Source: Candidatus Humimicrobium oleiphilum
GTDB lineage: Bacteria > Actinomycetota > Humimicrobiia > Humimicrobiales > Humimicrobiaceae
NCBI GenBank assembly: GCA_002304935.1
Contig: DBPS01000038.1
Span: 1-41,265, forward strand
Direction of reading: 5' to 3'
DNA: 41,265 nucleotides
The notes beneath the pieces are model-generated. The model did not search any database. It saw only the letters and a list, made by a program, of their open reading frames with translations, and had not been told where the DNA came from. Within the stretch, counting starts at the first letter, position 1; each line of letters starts with the position of its first letter. Shown here in pieces: positions 24,825-33,420 of the stretch. Both the position numbers and the translations under genes were made by a program.

Positions 24825-26615
24825 ATTTCAATTTTAAGGATTTGTGCTGCGCAGGTTAATCCTGGTGTTGGTGATTTTGAAGGTAATTTCAAAATAATAA
24901 GAGCTGCAATAAATAATGCGGCTGGTTATGGCTGCGATATTATAGTTTTTCCTGAACTGGCACTGACAGGCTATCCGCCTGAAGATCTTTTATTAAAACC
25001 TTCTTTCCTGAAAACAAATATAAGATATGTCGAAAAATTAAGAGAGCTTTCTGAAGGAGTAATAATCATATGCGGTTCTGTAAGGGAAAATAACGGAATA
25101 TTTAATTCTGCTTTTGTTTTTTCTGATAAAAAAATCATTACTCTCTATGACAAGCAGCATCTTCCCAACTACTCTGTTTTTGATGAAGAAAGATATTTTC
25201 AGAAAGGAAGCAGCAATAAAATACTAGATATAAACGACTGTCTTGTGGGATTAAGCATATGCGAGGATATTTATTATGCTGAAGGACCTGCCAAGATACA
25301 GTCTGTTCTGGGAGGAGCAGAATTAATAATTAATATTGCCGCTTCACCTTATCATAAAGGCAAGCCCTCTGAAAGAGAAAAAATGCTTCATACCAGGGCA
25401 GTTGATTCAAGAACCTGCATACTGTATGTAAATCTTGTAGGCGGACAGGATGAGCTTGTCTTTGACGGCAATTCAATGTTGTTTGATGCTGAAGGAACAC
25501 TCCTTGCAAGATGCAGGCCTTTTGAAGAGGATCTGCTTGTTTATGATCTTGATCTGGAAGAAGTCAGATCCATCAGGCTAAAAGATGCAAGATATAGAAT
25601 ACAGAGATCAAAACTATTAAAGTCAGAAGAAAATTATAATATTGAAGTAGTAAGAGTTCCAAAGAAAAAGGAAATATCTTATTCAGATAGCAATATTCCC
25701 TCTAAAAGCCCGGGTAAAAAAATAACCGGAAAAGCAGAAAGCCTGTATTATGAAGAGCTGGTCGTCTGTGAAGAAGATGAGATTCTTAAAGCTATAGTTC
25801 TGGGAACCAGGGATTATTTTTATAAAAACGGATTTGGAAAAGCTGTCCTCGGATTAAGCGGAGGGGTTGACTCCGCAATTTGTGCAGTAATTGCCTCCTT
25901 CGCAATTGGAAGCGAAAATGTAACTGGCGTTTTAATGCCATCGCCTTTTTCAAGCCAGTCCAGCATCGATGATTCCCTGAAGCTGGCAGCAAATCTTAAA
26001 ATAAAACATATTGAAATGCCTATAGCAGCAATCTATGATTCCTATATTGATACATTAAAGGATATATTTGAATCAGACGATATAAATCTTACAAAAGAGA
26101 ACATACAGGCAAGAATCCGCGGTAATATATTAATGGCTATGTCTAATGAATTCGGCTGGCTTGTCCTTTCAACCGGAAACAAAAGCGAGACAAGTGTAGG
26201 CTATTGTACACTTTATGGTGATATGGCTGGCGGACTTTCTCCAATAAAGGATATCTATAAAACCGGGATTTACAAACTTTGTGAATTTATAAATAAAAGA
26301 TTCAATAATCTTATTCCTGAAAACACTCTGACTAAAGCACCGTCAGCCGAGTTAAAACCCGGACAGGTAGACCAGGATTGCCTCCCTCCTTATGATATGC
26401 TGGACAGGATAATAAAATCCTATATAGAGGATGACATGGATTATGATTATATTAAGGATGTTCTTGGTTTTCCCGAAGAGACAGTAAAAAAGGTCATAAG
26501 GCTCATAGACATGAATGAATATAAAAGAAGGCAGGGTTCACCAGGCATTAAAATAACACAAAGAGCTTTTGGCAAAGACAGGAGATTTCCCATAACAAAC
26601 AAGTTCAGGGGCTGA
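24825..26615 (+). CDS. nadE: Glutamine-hydrolysing NAD+ synthetase, ATT start
   Basis: The 596-residue protein joins a nitrilase-type glutaminase domain (about residues 1-270) to an NAD synthetase domain (about 300-590). Glutaminase residues are the Glu of FPELALTGYPP, the Lys of YDKQHLPN and the Cys of GLSICED. The synthetase part has the PP-loop SGGVDS and STGNKSETSVGY. It makes NAD+ from deamido-NAD, ATP and glutamine. There is no ATG, GTG or TTG in frame between the upstream stop (24807) and codon 25245, which lies inside the glutaminase domain. The ATT at 24825 has AGGAG 5 nt upstream and opens the expected N-terminus (ILRICAAQVNPGVGDFEGNF), so I call it the start. Confidence 0.92.
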   Translation: MSILRICAAQVNPGVGDFEGNFKIIRAAINNAAGYGCDIIVFPELALTGYPPEDLLLKPSFLKTNIRYVEKLRELSEGVIIICGSVRENNGIFNSAFVFSDKKIITLYDKQHLPNYSVFDEERYFQKGSSNKILDINDCLVGLSICEDIYYAEGPAKIQSVLGGAELIINIAASPYHKGKPSEREKMLHTRAVDSRTCILYVNLVGGQDELVFDGNSMLFDAEGTLLARCRPFEEDLLVYDLDLEEVRSIRLKDARYRIQRSKLLKSEENYNIEVVRVPKKKEISYSDSNIPSKSPGKKITGKAESLYYEELVVCEEDEILKAIVLGTRDYFYKNGFGKAVLGLSGGVDSAICAVIASFAIGSENVTGVLMPSPFSSQSSIDDSLKLAANLKIKHIEMPIAAIYDSYIDTLKDIFESDDINLTKENIQARIRGNILMAMSNEFGWLVLSTGNKSETSVGYCTLYGDMAGGLSPIKDIYKTGIYKLCEFINKRFNNLIPENTLTKAPSAELKPGQVDQDCLPPYDMLDRIIKSYIEDDMDYDYIKDVLGFPEETVKKVIRLIDMNEYKRRQGSPGIKITQRAFGKDRRFPITNKFRG

Positions 26616-26645
26616 TCAGGAAGGAATATGGAGAAAAAATAAAAT

Positions 26646-27410
26646 ATGGAAAATATAAGAATTATTTCCAGAAATAAAGATCTTCCTGAAATCATACTGA
26701 ATCTTCTGGGGAGCAATTTCAATGTTTCGGCCAAGGATTTTTATAAAAACAATATAAACTTCCAGCTGACAAATCCGGTACTGGAAACAGAAGACTTACT
26801 GAATATCAATCTTATAATCCTTGACCTTACCAGTCTTGAAATAAAAAAAGAAATAATATATCAGGCTGGTCCGGGCTTTTCTTTTAATTCGGAGTTTTTA
26901 AAAGACTCCAGAAACCACGATTACAAACTTATAGATGAGTTAAAGAATGTCCAGATTCCCAAACTGATAATAATGAACATGGAAGAGACAGGTTTTTTGC
27001 TTGAAAATTTTATTAAATATGAAGATATAATCTTTCTGGACCAGCTTGATAAAGAGCTTTTCCTGAGAGTCGGCATTATATTAAGAAGGCACAGATCAGC
27101 CAGCCTTGAAAATATTTTAAAAGTCGATGATCTGATTCTGAATCTGGAAAACTATGAAGTATCCGTAAGGGGTGTAATAATCGAGATGACTTTCAAGGAA
27201 TATGAGCTGCTTAAATTTCTTATACAGAATGAAGGAAAAGTGATATCCAGAAATGTGTTTTTATCAAAAATATGGGGCTATGATTTTTATGGAGGAAACA
27301 GGACTGTAGATGTACATATGAGACGTCTGCGCTCAAAGCTCCCTTCTCCTTACTACCAGATGCTGAAAACCGTGCGACAGGTCGGCTATATTTTTTCGCA
27401 TAAAATTTAA
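26646..27410 (+). CDS. GlnR-like atypical OmpR-family regulator
   Basis: The 254-residue protein has an N-terminal region in place of a receiver (about residues 1-145) and a C-terminal winged-helix DNA-binding domain (about 155-254). The latter reads MTFKEYELLKFLIQNEG, KIWGYDFYGGNRTVDVHM and TVRQVGYIF. It is close to actinobacterial GlnR, whose receiver is also atypical and phosphorylation-independent. The receiver part lacks the usual acidic pair and Lys switch; only an ILDL segment recalls the phospho-Asp strand. It lies 30 nt past nadE and directly upstream of glnA, where a GlnR-box-like array is found. Orthology to GlnR is an inference from domain similarity plus location. Confidence 0.82.
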   Translation: MENIRIISRNKDLPEIILNLLGSNFNVSAKDFYKNNINFQLTNPVLETEDLLNINLIILDLTSLEIKKEIIYQAGPGFSFNSEFLKDSRNHDYKLIDELKNVQIPKLIIMNMEETGFLLENFIKYEDIIFLDQLDKELFLRVGIILRRHRSASLENILKVDDLILNLENYEVSVRGVIIEMTFKEYELLKFLIQNEGKVISRNVFLSKIWGYDFYGGNRTVDVHMRRLRSKLPSPYYQMLKTVRQVGYIFSHKI

Positions 27411-27425
27411 ACTGCCAGGGAAAAT

Positions 27426-27468
27426 TTAACAAAGATTTAACATTTCATTAACTTTTTTGAAATATAAT
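27426..27468 (+). promoter_or_regulatory. glnA promoter with GlnR-box-like array
   Basis: Three TTAAC elements (27426-27430, 27437-27441, 27448-27452) and GAAAT (27459-27463) are spaced exactly 11 bp start to start. This matches the actinobacterial GlnR box layout of alternating gTnAC and GaAAc elements with 6-bp gaps. A perfect TATAAT follows at 27463-27468. No good -35 hexamer is visible, as expected if an activator recruits polymerase, although repression cannot be excluded. Confidence 0.6.
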
Positions 27469-27539
27469 ATGTTTATTATTTTTTTAATAAATAATTTTAT
27501 TAATTTTAATCAGAATGATAGTCATACAAGGAGGAGCTA

Positions 27540-28886
27540 ATGGAAGACTTGAAAAAAATCGATCAGATGAAAGAGTTTGTATTAAAGAAAGCCAAGGACA
27601 ACCATATAAAATTCATAAGATTATGGTTTACCGATGTCCAGGGTATGCTGAAAAGTTTTTCAATAACAGTTGAAGAATTGGAATCAGCTTTATCAGAAGG
27701 AATGGGATTTGACGGTTCTTCAATCGAGGGTTTCTCAAGAGTCGAGGAAAGCGATATGATAGCAATGCCGGATCCTTCAACATACCAGATACTTCCATGG
27801 AGGCCCTCAGAAAGCGGAGTTGCAAGGATGTTTTGCGATATTATGACTCCTGATGGCAAACATTTCGAAGGTGACCCCAGATGGGTTTTAAAGAAAAACC
27901 TCGCAAAAATCAAAGACCTTGGATATACATTTTATGTTGGCCCGGAACTTGAATACTTTTATTTTAAAAAAGATAACGGCGCGCCTGAAGTTCTCGATAA
28001 TGGTGGGTATTTTGACCTTACAACTCTTGATGTTGCAAGTGACTTGAGAAGAGAGACGATTCTTTATCTTGATGCTATGGGAATTGCTGTTGAATACTCA
28101 CATCATGAAGTTGCACCATCACAGCATGAAATAGATTTAAGATACCAGGACGCACTGACAATGGCTGATGCTGCGATGACATACAGGATTGTAGTTAAGG
28201 AAATTGCATGGAATCACGGTGTTTATGCGACTTTTATGCCAAAACCCATATTTGGTGAAAACGGAAGCGGGATGCACGTACATCAGTCTTTGTTTAAAGG
28301 TGAAAGGAATGCATTCTTCGATGCTTCAGATCCGTTCAATCTGTCAGTTGAAGGAAGGCAGTATATTGCCGGGCTTTTAAAGCATTGCAAGGAGTTTGTC
28401 GCAATAACAAATCAGTGGGTTAATTCTTACAAACGTCTTGTACCGGGCTATGAGGCGCCAGTTTATATATCATGGGCAAGAAAAAACAGGTCGACCCTGG
28501 TAAGAGTGCCGCTTTACAAGCCAGGCAAGGAAACTGCTACAAGAGTCGAGTTCAGATGTCCGGATCCAGCATGTAATCCTTATCTGGCTTTCAGCGTAAT
28601 GCTTGCAGCCGGAATGGAAGGCATTAAAAACAAATATAAGCTTTCAGATCCTATTGAAGCAAATATATTTGAAATGGATATAAAGAGAAGGGAAGAAGCA
28701 GGAATAGAAACTCTGCCTGACAATCTTTATGAAGCAGTTAAGAATCTTGAAAAGAGTACTCTTATGAAAGACGCTCTCGGAGAACATATTTTCAATAAAT
28801 TCATTGAAAACAAGAAAATCGAATGGGACAGATACAGGACATTCGTAACAGATTATGAAATAAATAATTATCTGCCTATTCTGTAA
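27540..28886 (+). CDS. glnA: Glutamine synthetase type I (alpha subtype)
   Basis: The 448-residue enzyme makes glutamine from glutamate, ammonia and ATP. Motifs are MGFDGSSIEGF, the metal-binding PSQHEIDL, GSGMHVHQSL, VNSYKRLVPGYEAP and RVEFRCPDP. The length, and the absence of the beta-type insertion and of the Tyr adenylylation motif near the C-terminus, place it in the alpha subtype, which is controlled by feedback rather than adenylylation. The ribosome site is very strong (AAGGAGGAG). It follows a GlnR-like regulator gene and is expressed from its own promoter. Confidence 0.96.
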   Translation: MEDLKKIDQMKEFVLKKAKDNHIKFIRLWFTDVQGMLKSFSITVEELESALSEGMGFDGSSIEGFSRVEESDMIAMPDPSTYQILPWRPSESGVARMFCDIMTPDGKHFEGDPRWVLKKNLAKIKDLGYTFYVGPELEYFYFKKDNGAPEVLDNGGYFDLTTLDVASDLRRETILYLDAMGIAVEYSHHEVAPSQHEIDLRYQDALTMADAAMTYRIVVKEIAWNHGVYATFMPKPIFGENGSGMHVHQSLFKGERNAFFDASDPFNLSVEGRQYIAGLLKHCKEFVAITNQWVNSYKRLVPGYEAPVYISWARKNRSTLVRVPLYKPGKETATRVEFRCPDPACNPYLAFSVMLAAGMEGIKNKYKLSDPIEANIFEMDIKRREEAGIETLPDNLYEAVKNLEKSTLMKDALGEHIFNKFIENKKIEWDRYRTFVTDYEINNYLPIL

Positions 28887-29036
28887 TCCGGAAGTCGTTT
28901 TTTATAAATTTATGCTGTATTGTGACAGTTTTTATAATAAAAAACGGACGACATGAAACAGGTGGCTGATTTTAAAAGTACTGGCTGTTAATGAATTGTT
29001 TAAGCTCCTTCGCAAAAATAATAATAACAGCTATAC
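28887..29036 (+). other. Unassigned 3' region between glnA and its terminator
   Basis: These 150 nt carry no convincing gene. A 10-bp inverted repeat (CGTTTTTTAT and its complement) spans roughly 28895-28946. Two ORFs of 12 and 14 codons lie inside but lack ribosome sites. Because the strong terminator is so far from the glnA stop, the stretch could be a long 3' UTR or a small RNA. Confidence 0.3.
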
Positions 29037-29077
29037 GGGCAGGAGAAGGTTTTAGGGCCTTCTCCTGCCTTTTATTT
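29037..29077 (+). terminator. Strong intrinsic terminator downstream of glnA
   Basis: Arms GGCAGGAGAAGG (29038-29049) and CCTTCTCCTGCC (29058-29069) pair perfectly over 12 bp around an 8-nt loop and are followed by TTTTATTT. It is the strongest terminator in the window. Confidence 0.88.
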
Positions 29078-29154
29078 CGGTTTTAATTATATTTTGAGGT
29101 AATCCGGGATAAATCAGCAATTTAATTTTTAATAATAATTTTTCATTTTTTGTG

Positions 29155-29160
29155 TATAAT
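29155..29160 (+). promoter_or_regulatory. Candidate -10 element for the aldolase gene
   Basis: A perfect TATAAT lies about 100 bp before the aldolase start, downstream of the glnA terminator. No convincing -35 element is visible. The rest of 29078-29260 is AT-rich with nothing else recognised. Confidence 0.35.
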
Positions 29161-29260
29161 TATTTATCGAGGCAGCTGAATATTTTATTATATTTAAAAT
29201 TGCCTGGTTATTTTTATTTTTATAATATTTACATAGATTCGTTAGGGGAAGGGTTTTAAT

Positions 29261-30274
29261 ATGGCTTTAATTAATTTGAAAGATCTTTTAAATCACGCCA
29301 GTAAAAAAAGATATGCAGTCGGTGCTTTTAACGTTACAAGCATGACATTTATTGACCCGATAATAGAGGCAGCTATTGAATCAAATTCTCCTGTTATAAT
29401 GCAGTTGGCTGAAGTCCACTTCAGATATTTAAATCTTGAACATATTGCACCGGCAATTATAAAAGCTGCAAAAGAAGTAGATGTGCCAGTCTGTATAAAT
29501 CTTGACCACGGCCATAGCTTTGAAACAGTTATGCGGGCAATAAGAGCAGGTTTTACATCGATCATGTTTGACCGAAGCTCAGAACCTCTTGATGTGAATA
29601 TTGCCCAGACAAAAGAAATAGTAAAAATTGCACATAGCGTCGGTGTGGGGGTTGAGGGTGAAATAGGAAATATCGGCGGTGAAGCAGTGGGAGTTGCTGC
29701 TCCTACCCCGCATGCAGCAGATATAGGATCATTCACCAAAGTAGAAGATGCTGTCAGATTTTATGAAGAGACAGGAGTTGATGCCCTGGCAATATCCGTT
29801 GGAAATGTGCATGGTACATATAAGGGTGAACCAAACCTTGATTTTGACAGAATAGATAAAATAAATAATGCTATCCCCATACCTCTTGTGCTTCATGGCG
29901 GCTCAGGAATATCTGATAATGATTTCAGGAAAGCAATAAGCCTGGGTATTTCAAAAATAAACTTTTATACTGAAATGTCTGCCAGTGCAGTAAGAACTGC
30001 ACGAAATTTTCTTAATGAAAATCCTGAATGCATAAGCTACGGAGATTTGTCAAAAATAGTACAGGGCGCAATTAAAAAATCTGTTAAAGATCGTATGGCA
30101 GTTTTCGGAAGCAAAGGTATTACCGCTTCTGATAAAACTCTTTGCATTTCCTGTGATGAGACATCCTGCGGGCTGGAAGAGCCAGCCTTCAAACCGGAAG
30201 CAAAAACACTGGTATACGATTCACTTGTTGAATTGATTACCAAAGAAGTCATCTCCCATATAGGGGACGTATAA
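29261..30274 (+). CDS. fba: Class II fructose-bisphosphate aldolase family protein with Cys-rich tail
   Basis: The 337-residue protein is a zinc-dependent class II aldolase. Motifs are GAFNVTSM at the start, LDHGHS with the catalytic Asp and a zinc His, GVEGEIGNIGG, VGNVHGTYKG and LHGGSGISD. The core ends near residue 286 (AVFGSKGITAS), where most family members stop. A further 50 residues carry three Cys in CISCDETSC. The substrate could be fructose- or tagatose-bisphosphate; the sequence does not decide. The ribosome site is GGGGAAGGG. The Cys tail could bind a metal or Fe-S cluster or act as a redox switch. Confidence 0.9.
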   Translation: MALINLKDLLNHASKKRYAVGAFNVTSMTFIDPIIEAAIESNSPVIMQLAEVHFRYLNLEHIAPAIIKAAKEVDVPVCINLDHGHSFETVMRAIRAGFTSIMFDRSSEPLDVNIAQTKEIVKIAHSVGVGVEGEIGNIGGEAVGVAAPTPHAADIGSFTKVEDAVRFYEETGVDALAISVGNVHGTYKGEPNLDFDRIDKINNAIPIPLVLHGGSGISDNDFRKAISLGISKINFYTEMSASAVRTARNFLNENPECISYGDLSKIVQGAIKKSVKDRMAVFGSKGITASDKTLCISCDETSCGLEEPAFKPEAKTLVYDSLVELITKEVISHIGDV

Positions 30275-30376
30275 TTTGGTACCGTGCAGAAAATGACATA
30301 GAAATATAATATTGTGACAGATTTTATCTGCATGCCTAAGTTGTAGCAGAAACTATTAAAATACTATGATTTTTTC

Positions 30377-31405
30377 TTAAAATAATCCTTCAGCCAGATA
30401 TGAAGCTAACTCTTCATATGGTATTCTTACTCCAAACATCCCTGCAGCATAAGGAGCAATCTGGTACTGGCCGAATATAATAACAATATCATTTTGGAGA
30501 ATAACAAAATTCGAATAATTCTCATAAACAGGTGCAGTTCCCTCTTTAAAAATTTCGTCAGGAACTGCGTCCATGTTTTGCAGTTGTTTTGAAAGATCTT
30601 CTCTACAGTAATCAGATAATTTATTTAAATAATCCGAGTCATTCTTAAATATGTCTTTGAGCTCAATTATTTTAGATTCCTTCATATCATAATTAAGAGG
30701 ATTCGAGAGGGTTATTCCGTGAGCGCCACCGGTGTAATAATAGTTTAAAAAAATCACACTTGATATTTTGCTGCTGCACAACTGGACAGAACTGCTTATA
30801 TCAAGCTCATTTGTATAAATCCAGTCTTCACTTGTAGTCTGATCTGAAAATTCTTCATTTGTCTTTTCAACATCTGTCCTGAAATCAGATGAAAATGTTT
30901 CAATAAGAGCAATTATCTCGCTATTGAATTTTTCGTAATTGCTTCCGGAAGGTCCATTAATGCCTGGATATGTTCCGGAAATAATATAGTTTTCTTCCGG
31001 ATTACTTTCATCTATACTCATCAATTCAAAGCTGAATCCTTTTTCAAGTTCAGGCTCTGTATTTAAATTTAAAGGTTTTATAAAATATTCGATGAAATCC
31101 TCATAGTCCGAATCGCTTTCATTTGAAGTTTCAGATGAGAGTTCCTGAATTTCTGAGCTACCCTGTTCACTGTCCTTTTCTGAATTTACATCCTTTTTAT
31201 TTTCAGAACCACTATTTGTTTCTTCCACTGACTGCTGAACGTTTGATGTATCACTCGTCTGGCTGATCGAATTATCTTCATCATCTGAATTGGGCAATGA
31301 CAGCTGTTTATTTACAGACATTTGCGATTTGCAGGAAAAACCAAAAAGAAAAACCAGGCAAAAAATCAGGATGCATATTATGATAATATTTCTTTTATTT
31401 TTCAT
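30377..31405 (-). CDS. Lipoprotein with DUF4163/DUF3298 (RsiV-like) domain
   Basis: I choose the ATG at 31405 (342 residues), which has GGTGG five nt upstream, over one five codons earlier. A hydrophobic helix is followed by the lipobox-like GFSC, so the mature protein is probably lipid-anchored at that Cys. About 90 residues of Ser/Glu/Asp-rich low-complexity linker follow. The C-terminal domain (about residues 120-342) has the DUF4163 plus DUF3298 pattern, with YYTGGAHGIT and the closing GMFGVRIPYEEL. Related domains occur in the anti-sigma factor RsiV and in PdaC. No sigma factor is adjacent, so an anti-sigma role is not supported. Confidence 0.82.
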   Translation of the reverse strand: MKNKRNIIIICILIFCLVFLFGFSCKSQMSVNKQLSLPNSDDEDNSISQTSDTSNVQQSVEETNSGSENKKDVNSEKDSEQGSSEIQELSSETSNESDSDYEDFIEYFIKPLNLNTEPELEKGFSFELMSIDESNPEENYIISGTYPGINGPSGSNYEKFNSEIIALIETFSSDFRTDVEKTNEEFSDQTTSEDWIYTNELDISSSVQLCSSKISSVIFLNYYYTGGAHGITLSNPLNYDMKESKIIELKDIFKNDSDYLNKLSDYCREDLSKQLQNMDAVPDEIFKEGTAPVYENYSNFVILQNDIVIIFGQYQIAPYAAGMFGVRIPYEELASYLAEGLF

Positions 31406-31512
31406 TATCCACCATATCATTCGACTTTTGTTTTTTTCTTTTTGTTGTTATCAGAATATTTTTATTAAAATACTACAAAAATTATTCTTATACTGATGTC
31501 TTTTGGAAAAGT

Positions 31513-31563
31513 TAATATTTTAAGACATTGCTAAAGTCCTTAAAATATAGTCTTAAAAATATT
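31513..31563. repeat. Imperfect inverted repeat between parB and the lipoprotein gene
   Basis: AATATTTTAAGAC (near 31514-31526) and GTCTTAAAAATATT (31550-31563) are complementary with one extra A, around a loop of about 23 nt. Both flanking genes run on the minus strand, so it may be a weak terminator for parAB or an operator for the lipoprotein. Confidence 0.35.
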
Positions 31564-31628
31564 AAAGGTTTCTGATATGTCTTTGGCACATAATAAATCT
31601 TTTGCTTGTTTTAGAAAATGGGGCCAAA

Positions 31629-32504
31629 TTATACGTCCCTGGTAATTGAACCCACAATTCTTTCCAAATCTCCGATGCTTCCGAATTCTATCTCTATTCT
31701 TCCCTTTTTCTTTCCCTGTATTATTTTGACCGGTGTATTAAGAATACTGGATAATTTTTCGCTGATAGAGGGTAGTTTGGAAAGCGGGACTATTTCTTTA
31801 TTTTTCTTTACTTCCTGCAGGTTGTTTTTTTTGTTTACTAATTTTTCTACTTCCCTGACGCTAAGATCATATTTGACTATGGCTTCTGCAATTTGAAGCT
31901 GGTCTTCAGCTTTTTTCAGGCTTGCAAGTACTTTTGCATGCCCTGCTGTTACTTTTCCTTCATCTATCAGCTTCTGGATACTTATCGGCAGACTTAATAT
32001 TCTTAATGTATTTGTAATAAGCGTTCTGCTTTTGCCTACCTGTTTTGAAAGCTCGTCATGGGTTAATTTAAATTCTTCCAGCAACTGTTTAAATGTAACA
32101 GCCTGTTCAACGGGGCTTAGGTTTTCCCGGTGAATATTTTCGATCAAAGCCATGGCAAGACTGGAATTATCATCGACATTCGTATTTATGATTGCCGGTA
32201 TTGTTGTAAGTCCTGCCATCCTTGCTGCCCTGAACCTTCTTTCGCCGGCTATTATTTCATATCTTTCTTCGCCGTCTATTTTTCTCACAGTAATAGGCTG
32301 GATTACCCCGAACTGTTTTATCGATTCAGATAATTCATGGAGGCTGTCTTCAAAAAAATTATGCCTTGGCTGATTCTTATTAGGTTCAATAATATCTATA
32401 CTTATATCAAGAATACTGCTTGTATTTACTTCTGAAGATTCTGAAGTCTTGCTTATATTTGGTATAAGGGCTCCTAATCCCCTACCCAGTCCTCTTTGAG
32501 CCAT
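31629..32504 (-). CDS. parB: Chromosome-partitioning protein ParB
   Basis: I choose the ATG at 32504 (291 residues, MAQRGLGRGLGALIP, the canonical opening), with AGGAAGTG 7 nt upstream, over a TTG two codons earlier. The N-terminal CTPase fold has PNKNQPRHNF and GERRFRAARMAGL. The central helix-turn-helix has ENIHRENLSPVEQA and QVGKSRTLITNTLRIL. A short C-terminal dimerisation domain ends the protein. ParB loads at parS, spreads as a CTP-dependent clamp and helps segregate origins. Two parS-like sites lie 3.5-4.7 kb away. The start overlaps parA by 23 nt. Confidence 0.96.
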   Translation of the reverse strand: MAQRGLGRGLGALIPNISKTSESSEVNTSSILDISIDIIEPNKNQPRHNFFEDSLHELSESIKQFGVIQPITVRKIDGEERYEIIAGERRFRAARMAGLTTIPAIINTNVDDNSSLAMALIENIHRENLSPVEQAVTFKQLLEEFKLTHDELSKQVGKSRTLITNTLRILSLPISIQKLIDEGKVTAGHAKVLASLKKAEDQLQIAEAIVKYDLSVREVEKLVNKKNNLQEVKKNKEIVPLSKLPSISEKLSSILNTPVKIIQGKKKGRIEIEFGSIGDLERIVGSITRDV

Positions 32505-33288
32505 TTTCAATCACTTCCTTTGTAAAATCTTTATATGCTAAAGCTCCCTTGCAATCAGGATCATAGAATAAAATAGGCTTCCCATAGCTTGGAGCCTCAC
32601 TTAATCTTACATTCCTGGGGATAATTGTATTATAAACTTTGCTTGAAAAATATTTTTTTACTTCTGAAAGTACCTGTTCTGAAAGCTTTATTCTTGGATC
32701 AAACATTGTCATAAGGGCTCCGGCTATTTCAAGCTCGGGATTAAGATTTTCCCTTACAAGTTTTATTGTATTAAGCAACTGCCCCAAACCTTCAAGGGCA
32801 TAATATTCACATTGTATCGGTATTATAACTTCACCGGCTGCGCTTAATGCATTAATTGTTAAAAGCCCAAGAGCCGGAGGACAGTCGATTATTATATAAT
32901 CGTATAATTCATTTATTTTGCCAATTGCTTCTTTTAGCCTGTATTCACGTTTCATACTTGTTACAAGCTCGACCTCTGCCCCGGCAAGCTGTATTGATGA
33001 AGGGATTATAAAGAGATTTGAAAAATCAGTCTTACAGGTTATGTCATTTATGCTTTCTCCGGATATCAGTATGTTGTATATTGATTTTCTATCCGAACCA
33101 GATTCAAAACCAAGACCACTTGTAGAATTGCTTTGGGGATCCATGTCAACAATTAGTGTTTTATAACCGTAATAACCAAGATATGCAGTCAGGTTTACTG
33201 CAGTGGTACTTTTACCGACTCCGCCTTTTTGATTTGCAATAGCAATTATTCTTTTATTGTCGCCTCTGAAAACATTATTGTCTTTCAA
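32482..33288 (-). CDS. parA: Chromosome-partitioning ATPase ParA/Soj
   Basis: The 268-residue protein has the deviant Walker A motif KGGVGKSTT (about residues 20-28), VDMDPQSNSTSG and the Walker B DCPPALGLLT. It forms ATP-dependent dimers on the nucleoid that ParB releases to move origins. The start is TTG at 33288; there is no ATG close by in frame, and GGAGAAG lies 9-12 nt upstream. The next gene on this strand upstream is rsmG, 132 nt away, leaving room for a parAB promoter. Confidence 0.96.
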   Translation of the reverse strand: MKDNNVFRGDNKRIIAIANQKGGVGKSTTAVNLTAYLGYYGYKTLIVDMDPQSNSTSGLGFESGSDRKSIYNILISGESINDITCKTDFSNLFIIPSSIQLAGAEVELVTSMKREYRLKEAIGKINELYDYIIIDCPPALGLLTINALSAAGEVIIPIQCEYYALEGLGQLLNTIKLVRENLNPELEIAGALMTMFDPRIKLSEQVLSEVKKYFSSKVYNTIIPRNVRLSEAPSYGKPILFYDPDCKGALAYKDFTKEVIENGSKRTG

Positions 33289-33420
33289 TTTTTAAGTCTT
33301 CTCCATATATGCTGAAAATATTAATTAATAATATATAACTATAATAGTTATTATAAAATAAAAAAGCTGCAAAATATAGAACCGAAAGATAAAATATATT
33401 AATATATTATAATTATATAA

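Noticed and set aside
30310..30330. A short inverted repeat after the aldolase gene as a terminator
   Set aside because: The stem is 5 bp with a 3-nt loop and no T tract follows.
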